Origin: Desulfobacterales bacterium
GTDB taxonomy: Bacteria > Desulfobacterota > Desulfobacteria > Desulfobacterales > Desulfobacteraceae
DNA length: 5,466 nt
Direction of reading: 5' to 3'
Assembly (NCBI GenBank): GCA_022361095.1
Contig: JAKSBO010000154.1
Coordinates: 1-5,466 of the forward strand
Shown: positions 1-4,544 of the stretch, piece after piece
Layout: each line of letters starts with the position of its first letter
Position numbering within the stretch: position 1 is the stretch's first letter
Made by a program: the position numbers and the translations under genes
The notes under the pieces: model-generated
Told to the model about the DNA's origin: nothing
The model's database searches: none
Seen by the model: only the letters and a program-made list of their open reading frames with translations

Positions 1-256
1 CCAGCCCCTCAACCATCCCGTTCAATATCTTATCCGTAATGGTCAGCCGGTCGATCATGGCATCGGACAATCCGTTTTCCCGGGCCGCTGCCACATCCTT
101 TTCATTTTCCGCCTGGATGAGGTCTTTATTCTTTTCCAGCCGCCGGGCAATGGCAAAAAGCGCCTTGTTTTTCTGTTCTGCAGGCAGGGCTGCCATGATC
201 CGGGCTGAGGCTCTGGCCTGTTTGGCAATTTCAATGATTTGATTTTCCAAAGACAT
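1..256 (-). CDS. proA: Gamma-glutamyl phosphate reductase (ProA), N-terminal part, cut by window edge
   Basis: Glutamate-5-semialdehyde dehydrogenase reduces gamma-glutamyl phosphate with NADPH in the second step of proline synthesis, in the cytoplasm. Only the first 85 codons are in the window, starting at ATG 256-254 and running off the left edge. The peptide starts MSLENQIIEIAKQARASA and continues with LPAEQKNKALFAIARRLE, AENEKDVAAARENGLSDAMI and DRLTITDKI. This is the characteristic helical N-terminus of ProA, before the NADP-binding and catalytic cysteine regions. A strong Shine-Dalgarno site, AAGGAGA, lies 8 bases upstream of the ATG and fixes the start. The gene follows proB on the same strand after a 35-base gap with no terminator, so the two are very likely one operon. 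The identification rests on N-terminal similarity plus the proB neighbour; the catalytic part cannot be seen. Confidence 0.93.
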   Translation of the reverse strand, partial: MSLENQIIEIAKQARASARIMAALPAEQKNKALFAIARRLEKNKDLIQAENEKDVAAARENGLSDAMIDRLTITDKILNGMVEGL

Positions 257-291
257 AGAATGGGTCTCCTTTTAATTTGTCCCGAAATCAG

Positions 292-1446
292 TTATGACCT
301 GGCGTCATCCGGGTATGCGGTGATCATCAGATTATCCCTGTGAATCACCTCGTCATAGGATCTGTAACCTAAACGTTTTTTGATCTGGCTGGTTTTGCAG
401 CCCATGATTTTTAATATATCCGAGGCATTGTAATTGACCAGGCCCATGCCCAGGACCACGTTGTCCTCTGTGATGAATTCCACGGGATCTCCCACCTCAA
501 AATAGTCTTCCACCCGGGTGATGCCCGACGGTAAAAGGCTTTTTCCCTTTTCCACAACAGCTTTCTGGGCGCCCCGGTCTATGGTGATTCTTCCCTTGGC
601 CTGCAAGGTCAGGCCGATCCAGTTTTTTCTGGATGAGGCCTTTTGTTCATTGGGAACAAAATAGGTGCCGGTATAGTTGTTGGCCATTATTTTGACCAGG
701 ATGTCGTGTTCAAGACCGCAGGCAATGATCATGGGAATGCCCGCCGCCGTCAGCTTTTTGGCGGCGCTTATTTTGGTGCCCATGCCCCCTGTGCCCAAGG
801 GTCCGGCTATTTTTCCGGCCATGGCCTCGATATCACTGCCCATGGCTGTTACCTGCCTGAGAAGCTGTGCATCGTCATGGTGGCGGGGGTCTTTATTGTA
901 TAAACCGCCGATATCGGTAAGATTGATCATCAAGTCCGCGTTAAGCAGCAGTGTGATCATGGCCCCCAAGTTGTCATTGTCTCCAAACTGCAGGGACTTT
1001 ACAGCCACTGTGTCATTTTCATTAACAATGGGCAGCACGTTCCATTCCAGGAGCGTATTCAGGGTGTTTCTGGCATTCAGATACCGGACCCGGTCGCACA
1101 AGTCTCCCCTGGTCAAAAGAATCTGGGCGACTTTTCGGCCGCAATGCTCCACTGCCTTTTCCCATTCCCGGATCAGGTCTGCCTGGCCAATGGCGGAAAC
1201 GGCCTGGCGTTTGGGGGTTTCCGACGGCCTTTTTTTAAGGCCTATTTTTTTTACGCCCGCAGCCATGGCCCCGGATGAGACAAGGATGACCTGCATGCCC
1301 CGGTCATGGAGTACGCAGATCTGTCTTGCGATGCTGTTGATGACGTCAATATTGAGGCTGTTTTTCCGTGTCAGCACCCCTGAGCCCACTTTTACAACAA
1401 TACGTTTGAATTTGGACAGGGCTATCATTTGCCGGTCGGTGTTCAT
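292..1446 (-). CDS. proB: Glutamate 5-kinase with C-terminal PUA domain
   Basis: ProB phosphorylates L-glutamate with ATP to gamma-glutamyl phosphate, the committed and normally proline-inhibited first step of proline synthesis. The 384-residue product has the amino-acid-kinase fold first: phosphate loop VVKVGSG (17-23), LVSSGAMAAG (55-64), substrate loop NENDTV (142-147), FGDND (154-158), TDIGGLY (177-183) and the GTGGMGTK nucleotide loop (218-225). From about residue 285 (KGRITIDRGAQKAV, then LLPSGITRVEDYFEVGDPVE) a PUA domain follows, as in the E. coli type; single-domain forms lack it. The length is slightly above the E. coli enzyme (367). The ATG at 1446-1444 has only a weak GGA upstream (TCTGGAACATAAT); an ATG six codons later is possible but has no better site. 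The unbroken frame, all kinase loops and the proA neighbour make the call secure. A terminator-like hairpin in its leader suggests transcription attenuation. Confidence 0.97.
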   Translation of the reverse strand: MNTDRQMIALSKFKRIVVKVGSGVLTRKNSLNIDVINSIARQICVLHDRGMQVILVSSGAMAAGVKKIGLKKRPSETPKRQAVSAIGQADLIREWEKAVEHCGRKVAQILLTRGDLCDRVRYLNARNTLNTLLEWNVLPIVNENDTVAVKSLQFGDNDNLGAMITLLLNADLMINLTDIGGLYNKDPRHHDDAQLLRQVTAMGSDIEAMAGKIAGPLGTGGMGTKISAAKKLTAAGIPMIIACGLEHDILVKIMANNYTGTYFVPNEQKASSRKNWIGLTLQAKGRITIDRGAQKAVVEKGKSLLPSGITRVEDYFEVGDPVEFITEDNVVLGMGLVNYNASDILKIMGCKTSQIKKRLGYRSYDEVIHRDNLMITAYPDDARS

Positions 1447-1465
1447 ATTATGTTCCAGATTTTTT

Positions 1466-1486
1466 AAAAAAGCGGCATTGGGCCGC
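1466..1486 (-). terminator. Intrinsic terminator or attenuator in the proB leader
   Basis: Read on the minus strand, the sequence is GCGGC, loop CCAAT, GCCGC, then six T: an all-GC 5-bp stem followed directly by a U-tract. The tract ends 19 bases before the proB ATG, so no promoter fits between them. No minus-strand gene lies upstream for it to end, because the neighbour (lysE-like) runs the other way. The simplest reading is an attenuator; a leftover terminator from a lost upstream gene is the alternative. The ATTGG at about 1504-1508 on the minus strand could pair with the CCAAT loop, but it does not invade the stem, so I do not see a convincing antiterminator. Confidence 0.6.
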
Positions 1487-1520
1487 GCAGCTAATCGTCT
1501 CTACCAATAATGGGCCAAAA

Positions 1521-1547
1521 ATTAAACCATAGCGCAGATGATTGCAA
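1521..1547 (-). promoter_or_regulatory. Candidate proBA promoter
   Basis: On the minus strand TTGCAA (1547-1542) and TTTAAT (1526-1521) are separated by 15 bases. The -10 matches the sigma-70 consensus at five of six positions, the -35 at four of six, and the spacing is short. Predicted initiation near 1514 would give a leader of about 68 bases containing the terminator-like hairpin. This is pattern matching only. Confidence 0.3.
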
Positions 1548-1589
1548 GGCATGATTTTTAGGGCTGCGGTTTCTTTGTGATGGAAAAGA

Positions 1590-1595
1590 TATAAT
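1590..1595 (+). promoter_or_regulatory. Candidate -10 box for the LysE-type exporter gene
   Basis: A perfect TATAAT lies at 1590-1595 on the plus strand. No good -35 hexamer sits 16-18 bases upstream (CGGTTT at 17), so it would need an activator or be weak. Initiation near 1602 would give a leader of about 50 bases that includes a hairpin just before the ribosome binding site. Confidence 0.4.
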
Positions 1596-1611
1596 CGGGC
1601 TGGTATATTAA

Positions 1612-1633
1612 CTGCCTGGATTTTTTCGGGCAG
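1612..1633 (+). other. Leader hairpin upstream of the exporter ribosome binding site
   Basis: CTGCCTG (1612-1618) can pair with CGGGCAG (1627-1633) over a T-rich 8-base loop: seven pairs, one of them U-G. It ends 8 bases before the Shine-Dalgarno GAGGGG (1642-1647). There is no T-tract after the stem, so it is not a terminator. It could influence translation or message stability, but chance cannot be excluded. Confidence 0.3.
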
Positions 1634-1652
1634 ACATAAATGAGGGGCGCAG

Positions 1653-2270
1653 ATGGAAAAATATTTGTTTATGGGGTTGGTTTTAGGCTTGTCTGCCGGT
1701 TTGTCCCCCGGTCCTTTGCTGGCCCTTGTTATCAGTGAAACCATTCGTCTTGGCATCCGCGCCGGTATTCGCGTTGCCATGGCACCGCTGATCTCGGATT
1801 TGCCTGTCCTGATCATCTCTTTTCTTGTGGTTTCCTGGCTCTCCGGATCAGACCCTGTACTGGGTGTGATTTCCCTTGCAGGGGCGATCATTGTCTTAAA
1901 AATGGGCATTTCAAGTATCAGGACTGCCGGGCAGATGCCGAAAACCGCCGGCTCGATGTCCGCATCCCTTATGAAAGGGGTTCTGGTCAATATTTTAAGC
2001 CCCCATCCTTATCTGTTCTGGATCACCGTTGGTGCACCCGCGGCGTCCAAGGCCTGGCAGATTCATCCCGGCGGTGCCGTTGGATTTGTTGCAGGCTTCT
2101 ATCTGCTGCTTGTGGGCTCCAAACTTGCTCTGGCCTTTGTGGTGGCGAGAACCCGCAATTTTCTGACCGGGGCCGCCTATGTCTGGACCATGCGGGTGCT
2201 GGGTTTTCTTTTGTGTTGTTTTGCCTGGGGACTCGCCCGGGAGGGCGCAGGGCTTTTGGGCTGGCTGTGA
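1653..2270 (+). CDS. LysE/RhtB-family amino-acid exporter
   Basis: This is an inner-membrane transporter of the LysE superfamily, whose members export basic or neutral amino acids or related metabolites; the substrate cannot be read from sequence. The 205-residue length is typical. The N-terminal helix carries the family signature GLSPGPL (16-22), and the second half has VNILSPHPYLFW (112-123), matching the conserved Asn/Pro/Phe-Trp segment. About six hydrophobic segments are visible, near 4-27, 42-63, 68-88, 108-130, 143-166 and 177-200. The ATG at 1653 has GAGGGG five bases upstream, which supports this start. It is divergent from proBA and shares a 206-base intergenic region with it, so a role in amino-acid overflow is tempting but unproven. 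No LysR-type regulator gene, the usual partner of lysE, is visible in the window. Confidence 0.87.
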   Translation: MEKYLFMGLVLGLSAGLSPGPLLALVISETIRLGIRAGIRVAMAPLISDLPVLIISFLVVSWLSGSDPVLGVISLAGAIIVLKMGISSIRTAGQMPKTAGSMSASLMKGVLVNILSPHPYLFWITVGAPAASKAWQIHPGGAVGFVAGFYLLLVGSKLALAFVVARTRNFLTGAAYVWTMRVLGFLLCCFAWGLAREGAGLLGWL

Positions 2271-2312
2271 GCGTTTCCAAAGTGATCGTATGTAACTTGC
2301 CTGTAGTTTTAG

Positions 2313-2349
2313 TGTTGATTATGAATAACTCATGCGAATTATAATCACA
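2313..2349. repeat. Imperfect inverted repeat downstream of the exporter gene
   Basis: TGT-T-GATTAT (2313-2322) is complementary to ATAATCACA (2341-2349) apart from one bulged T, with an 18-base spacer. A T5 run comes only later (2360-2364), so this is not a canonical terminator. The rest of the 257-base gap between the exporter and the toxin gene holds the toxin promoter region and a GGACCTA direct repeat (2372-2378 and 2410-2416), and no further gene that I can support. Confidence 0.25.
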
Positions 2350-2489
2350 TAATCCGGCTTTTTAACAGTAAGGACCTACTCTCAAATAGTTTGGTGAATC
2401 TAAAGCTTTGGACCTAAGTATATATAGACATCTTTTGCGTGAGATCAGCTTGTCTTCACCATAATTGTACATCAAGATGTTGTGTTCAA

Positions 2490-2504
2490 ACACTTGAAAA
2501 GTGT
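2490..2504. promoter_or_regulatory. Inverted-repeat operator candidate of the toxin-antitoxin operon
   Basis: ACACTT-GAA-AAGTGT is a perfect 6-bp inverted repeat with a 3-base centre, flanked by a second pair TTGTG (2480-2484) and CACAA (2507-2511). It overlaps the predicted -35 box of the downstream operon, which encodes an Xre-type DNA-binding antitoxin. HigA-type antitoxins usually repress their own operon through such palindromes, so this is the most likely binding site. Confidence 0.5.
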
Positions 2505-2522
2505 ATCACAAAGAGTTATAGT
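2494..2522 (+). promoter_or_regulatory. Promoter of the toxin-antitoxin operon
   Basis: TTGAAA (2494-2499) and TATAGT (2517-2522) are each five of six to the sigma-70 consensus and are 17 bases apart, the ideal spacing. The -35 box lies within the ACACTT/AAGTGT palindrome. Initiation would be expected near 2528-2530, right at the GTG start codon of the toxin, implying a leaderless or nearly leaderless message. Confidence 0.5.
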
Positions 2523-2527
2523 TATTT

Positions 2528-2896
2528 GTGAAAAAATTATGCACAAAATGGTTTAAGAAATGGGCAAAGAAAATGCGTTTGGAGAATCATCATCTCATTG
2601 AGGCCATTGGAAATTTAGAAAAAGGGCTCTCTGCGGCAAATTTGGGTAGCAACCTGTTTAAAGTGCGTGTAAACCGAGAGGGGCAAGGAAAAAGTTCCGG
2701 ATTCAGGACAATAATTGCATATAAAAAAGAGGACAAAACTATATTTCTGTATGGATTTGGCAAAAATGAAAGAGCCAATATAGACAAGGCAGAATTACAC
2801 TATTTCAAAAAGCTGGGCTCAGATTTGATGATAATGGATGCCGGTCAAATTGAAAAATTAATAGCAGAAAACGTTTTGTTTGACTTGGAGGAATAA
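2528..2896 (+). CDS. RelE/HigB-superfamily toxin (PF06296/DUF1044 type)
   Basis: This is a 122-residue basic protein of the RelE superfamily, most like the subgroup encoded before an Xre-type antitoxin. Toxins of this superfamily usually cut mRNA on the ribosome. Visible landmarks are the N-terminal TKWFKKWAKK (6-15), then NLFKVRVNREGQGKSSGFRT (42-61), then FLYGFGKNERANI (73-85). The Lys/Arg-rich central strand, the G-x-G-K-S-x-G-x-R motif and the YGFxKxxR motif are hallmarks of the family. The start is GTG at 2528: family members begin with a similar short basic stretch, so a later ATG (residue 16) would remove conserved sequence. The only Shine-Dalgarno-like site, AAGAG (2511-2515), is 12 bases away and weak. 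The stop codon (2894-2896) is one base from the antitoxin ATG, so the two genes are co-translated. The frame is intact. Catalytic activity is inferred from the family. Confidence 0.85.
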   Translation: MKKLCTKWFKKWAKKMRLENHHLIEAIGNLEKGLSAANLGSNLFKVRVNREGQGKSSGFRTIIAYKKEDKTIFLYGFGKNERANIDKAELHYFKKLGSDLMIMDAGQIEKLIAENVLFDLEE

Positions 2897-2897
2897 C

Positions 2898-3218
2898 ATG
2901 AGGGATTCAATTAAAAAAGCAATCGGTGAAACAGTCCAGGATATGATGACTTCAGGATTTAAAACCTCTTTTACTGAAAAAGAGTTAAACTTACTGGGTG
3001 TTACCATTCCTGAAGTACAGCTATCTATGCACCAAATAAAAGAAATCAGGGCAACCTTGAACTTAAGTCAGACGGTTTTTGCCAAATTGTTAAATGTAAG
3101 CCCGTCTTCAATACGGCAGTGGGAGCAGGGGAAAAGACAGCCAACTGGTTCGACAAGGGTTCTTCTTGATTTACTTAAAAGATCTCCCAATGTCCTTGAT
3201 TACAGACTTAAAGCATAA
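2898..3218 (+). CDS. Xre-family HigA/NadS-like antitoxin
   Basis: This 106-residue helix-turn-helix protein is expected to neutralise the toxin encoded just upstream and to repress their shared promoter. The N-terminal part (1-40) is a variable helical segment. The HTH lies at about 46-80: QIKEIRATLNLSQTVFAKLL, then NVSPSSIRQWEQGKRQPTG. The SQTVFAxLLNVSPSSxxxWEQGxRxP pattern is typical of the HigA2/NadS antitoxin group. I chose ATG 2898 because GGAGG (2887-2891) lies six bases upstream, inside the end of the toxin gene. An in-frame TTG at 2880 would give a six-residue longer protein, but it overlaps the toxin gene and has no comparable site. The toxin-first order with a one-base gap is the usual higBA arrangement. 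A weak terminator-like hairpin follows the stop codon. Confidence 0.87.
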   Translation: MRDSIKKAIGETVQDMMTSGFKTSFTEKELNLLGVTIPEVQLSMHQIKEIRATLNLSQTVFAKLLNVSPSSIRQWEQGKRQPTGSTRVLLDLLKRSPNVLDYRLKA

Positions 3219-3237
3219 AGCACAACGAGCTTTTTTT
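3217..3237 (+). terminator. Weak intrinsic terminator after the toxin-antitoxin pair
   Basis: AAAGC (3217-3221) can pair with GCTTT (3229-3233) around a 7-base loop, and the second arm runs into a seven-T tract (3231-3237). The stem has only two G-C pairs, so termination may be inefficient. The position at the end of the two-gene operon supports the call. The stretch from here to 3348 shows a GACCGGTC palindrome (3269-3276) but no gene. Confidence 0.35.
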
Positions 3238-3348
3238 ATAGAACGTGGGGGGTGAGGACTACTTATGGGACCGGTCTTGTTTTTCAATAGACAATTACCC
3301 CAGACTTTCCCTGTCACTCCAAGGCTTTCATCTATAGTGATCTATCAG

Positions 3349-3377
3349 TTGAAAATAACATCCATGGTTTGTAAAAT
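3349..3377 (+). promoter_or_regulatory. Candidate promoter of the recombinase remnant
   Basis: TTGAAA (3349-3354) and TAAAAT (3372-3377) are each five of six to the sigma-70 consensus, with an ideal 17-base spacer. Initiation near 3384 would give a leader of about 50 bases leading to the AAAGGAG site before ATG 3434. It probably served the recombinase gene before that gene decayed. Confidence 0.4.
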
Positions 3378-3433
3378 ATTTTCTCGGGGCCTCTTTCCAG
3401 GCAAAACGATAATATTTTTTAAAGGAGAGCATC

Positions 3434-3643
3434 ATGAGAATATCAAAAGCAATTGACATTTTTCTTGAATACCAAAAATAAATTCAAAACAAAACACGGT
3501 TAGAAATCATTATTTTTTTATCCCGCTTCAAAAAAGAATACGGCAATTTTGAAATATCAAAAATTACATCTGAAGATATTATGGCTTTTTTGACCAAGGT
3601 TACTGAAGGGATTGGTAAAAGCCGATTCCCGAATTCCTTCTAA
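3434..3643 (+). pseudogene. Tyrosine recombinase/integrase remnant (N-terminal core-binding domain only)
   Basis: An ATG at 3434 with AAAGGAG (3421-3427) seven bases upstream opens a frame reading MRISKAIDIFLEYQK, then hits TAA at 3479-3481. In the next frame the sequence goes on as NSKQNTVRNHYFF (from 3482). After the T-run at 3513-3519 the first frame resumes as FLSRFKKEYGNFEISKITSE, then DIMAFLTKVTEG (to 3610). Joined together these give a SAM-like core-binding domain of phage-integrase-type recombinases. Two compensating indels explain it: one base lost near 3479 and one T gained in the T-run. After TEG the similarity stops; the frame ends at TAA 3641-3643, and no catalytic domain (Arg-His-Arg-Tyr) is present. 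It is therefore a doubly damaged, truncated relic. The assignment comes from motif recognition of the N-terminal domain, which is less distinctive than the catalytic one. Confidence 0.65.
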
Positions 3644-3728
3644 ATATCATATCTTGTACCAAGCCTTAGTTGACCTCTCAGCGACAGATAATAGACACTT
3701 TCAACGCAATGTTGAGTAGTTCCAAAGA

Positions 3729-3761
3729 TTGACAATGTTTTGCTATTATAAATTGTAGTAG
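3729..3761 (+). promoter_or_regulatory. parD promoter/operator region
   Basis: A perfect -35 hexamer TTGACA (3729-3734) is followed by the AT-rich stretch CTATTATAAATTGTAGTAG (3743-3761). That stretch is an imperfect 19-base palindrome, matching its own complement at 14 of 18 positions. The best -10 words (TATTAT, TATAAA) sit too close to TTGACA for standard spacing, so the exact promoter is uncertain. ParD ribbon-helix-helix antitoxins repress their own operons through palindromes like this one. Confidence 0.4.
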
Positions 3762-3783
3762 TAACAAAAATAAGGAGGACGGT

Positions 3784-4032
3784 ATGCATATTTCATTAAC
3801 ACCTGAGCTTGAAATCAAGGTTAAGCAAAAAGTAGCATCAGGGTATTACAACAATGCAAGTGAAGTCATTCGGGATGCTTTGCGCTTCTGGGAAAAAAAT
3901 GAAGAATTGGTACAGCATATGAAACTTGAAATGTTAAAAAAACATCTGTCGATTGGTGCTGAGCAAGCTAAACAGGGGGAATTTGTTGCGCAATCCGTAA
4001 GCGATATTATTGCTGAGGCCAGGAATGCATAA
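3784..4032 (+). CDS. parD: ParD-family ribbon-helix-helix antitoxin
   Basis: This 82-residue antitoxin is predicted to bind DNA as a dimer through its N-terminal ribbon-helix-helix and to wrap the ParE toxin with its C-terminal half. The N-terminus MHISLTPELEIKVKQKVASG gives the beta strand and first helix. YYNNASEVIRDALRFWE (21-37) is the classic ParD second-helix signature (N-x-S-E-V-I-R-x-A-L). The C-terminal part, with IGAEQAKQGEFV (57-68), is the toxin-binding tail. AAGGAGG at 3772-3778, five bases before the ATG, is a near-perfect Shine-Dalgarno site. The stop overlaps the parE ATG by 8 bases (4025-4032), the usual coupled arrangement. Because parE is frameshifted, ParD may now lack a working partner. 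The frame is intact and the length normal. Confidence 0.9.
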   Translation: MHISLTPELEIKVKQKVASGYYNNASEVIRDALRFWEKNEELVQHMKLEMLKKHLSIGAEQAKQGEFVAQSVSDIIAEARNA

Positions 4033-4317
4033 ATATCGCCTCACTCCTTCAGCAAAATCGGATTTAATAGAAATCTGGAATTATACTGTTGAAACCTGGG
4101 GTGAAAAACAGGCTGAAAACTATCTTCAAGATATTGAGGAAAAACTGAATCACTCGCAGCCAACCCTAAACTTGGAAGACAACGGCCTGAAATTGCCCCT
4201 GGATATTATTCCTTCCCTGTGCAGAAGCACATCATTTTTTATCTTAACTCAGATAACCATATTGATATCATTGGTATTTTGCATGGGAAAATGGATATCG
4301 ATAAAAATTTAATGTAA
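4025..4317 (+). pseudogene. parE: ParE-family toxin, disrupted by a one-base frameshift
   Basis: From ATG 4025 the first 42 codons read as a normal ParE: MHKYRLTPSAKSDLIEIWNY, then TVETWGEKQAENYLQDIEEKLN. After that the frame gives unrelated sequence up to TAA 4310-4312. The missing half is in another frame starting at 4150: SLAANPKLGRQRPEIAPGYY, then SFPVQKHIIFYL, then DIIGILHGKMDIDKNLM, stop 4315-4317. Restoring one T near 4150 (AAT TCA) joins the halves into a standard 97-residue RelE/ParE-superfamily toxin (gyrase-targeting in characterised ParE members). The actual product would be a 95-residue chimera without the C-terminal strands that form the active toxin fold, so it is probably inactive. 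The start overlaps the parD stop. No slippery heptamer is seen at the break, so programmed frameshifting looks unlikely; a sequencing or assembly error remains possible. Confidence 0.85.
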
Positions 4318-4392
4318 TTTTTCCTTAAACTGGCTAAATTGCAACAAAGACATTTATGATATAATTGCGGATCATAGTTGGAGTTCGAATTG

Positions 4393-4415
4393 GTGTGGAC
4401 TATATCAGTCCGCAC
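4393..4415. repeat. Nine-pair hairpin downstream of parE
   Basis: GTGTGGACT (4393-4401) pairs with AGTCCGCAC (4407-4415) over the loop ATATC: nine pairs including one G-U. No T-tract follows on the plus strand (CAGCCTCTCTC...), and none follows on the minus strand. It may stabilise the 3' end of the parDE transcript or be a mobile-element-type palindrome. The 227-base gap between parE and the next gene holds this hairpin and another one, but no gene. Confidence 0.4.
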
Positions 4416-4479
4416 AGCCTCTCTCAGAGCAAGAATTTCACAGTAGACTACCCCTGTTATTTTTCCCAGCCTGAGGATA

Positions 4480-4507
4480 GGAGCGGGCCATTTTAGATAC
4501 CGGCCCG
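4480..4507. repeat. GC-rich hairpin preceded by GGAG, REP-like candidate
   Basis: CGGGCC (4484-4489) and GGCCCG (4502-4507) are perfect inverted repeats, all G-C, around a 12-base AT-rich loop. The tetranucleotide GGAG (4480-4483) abuts the left arm. REP palindromes mobilised by REP-associated tyrosine transposases have a hairpin with a short conserved tetranucleotide at its 5' foot, and a remnant of such a transposase lies about 760 bases away. It also lies 38 bases beyond the stop of the minus-strand gene and could mark the end of its transcript, but no T-tract follows. Confidence 0.3.
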
Positions 4508-4544
4508 GTTGATTCTATTCGGTATTAATATTGATTCGTTAAGT

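Noticed and set aside
677..1510. 277-codon open frame on the plus strand opposite proB
   Set aside because: It is a shadow of proB: low-complexity Ser/Arg/Ala-rich translation, no recognisable domain, and the opposite strand encodes a complete kinase.
1448..1990. 180-codon minus-strand frame ending two bases before the proB ATG, as a possible upstream gene or leader peptide
   Set aside because: Most of it lies antisense to the exporter and its translation resembles no protein. The ATG at 1552 that could start a leader peptide has no ribosome binding site, and the peptide has no proline run.
2023..2280. 85-codon minus-strand frame over the end of the exporter
   Set aside because: Arg/Pro-rich shadow of the exporter gene without a ribosome binding site or family resemblance.
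2311..2527. CRISPR-like or tandem repeats in the AT-rich gap
   Set aside because: Only a single 7-base direct repeat and short inverted repeats are present; no regular spacing.
3265..3456. 63-codon plus-strand frame before the recombinase remnant
   Set aside because: No family resemblance, no ribosome binding site before its ATG, and it overlaps the promoter and start of the recombinase remnant.
4380..4400. GGAGTTCGAATTGG, resembling a tRNA T-arm
   Set aside because: The flanking bases do not form the 5-bp T-stem, and no acceptor stem, anticodon arm or CCA end can be drawn around it.
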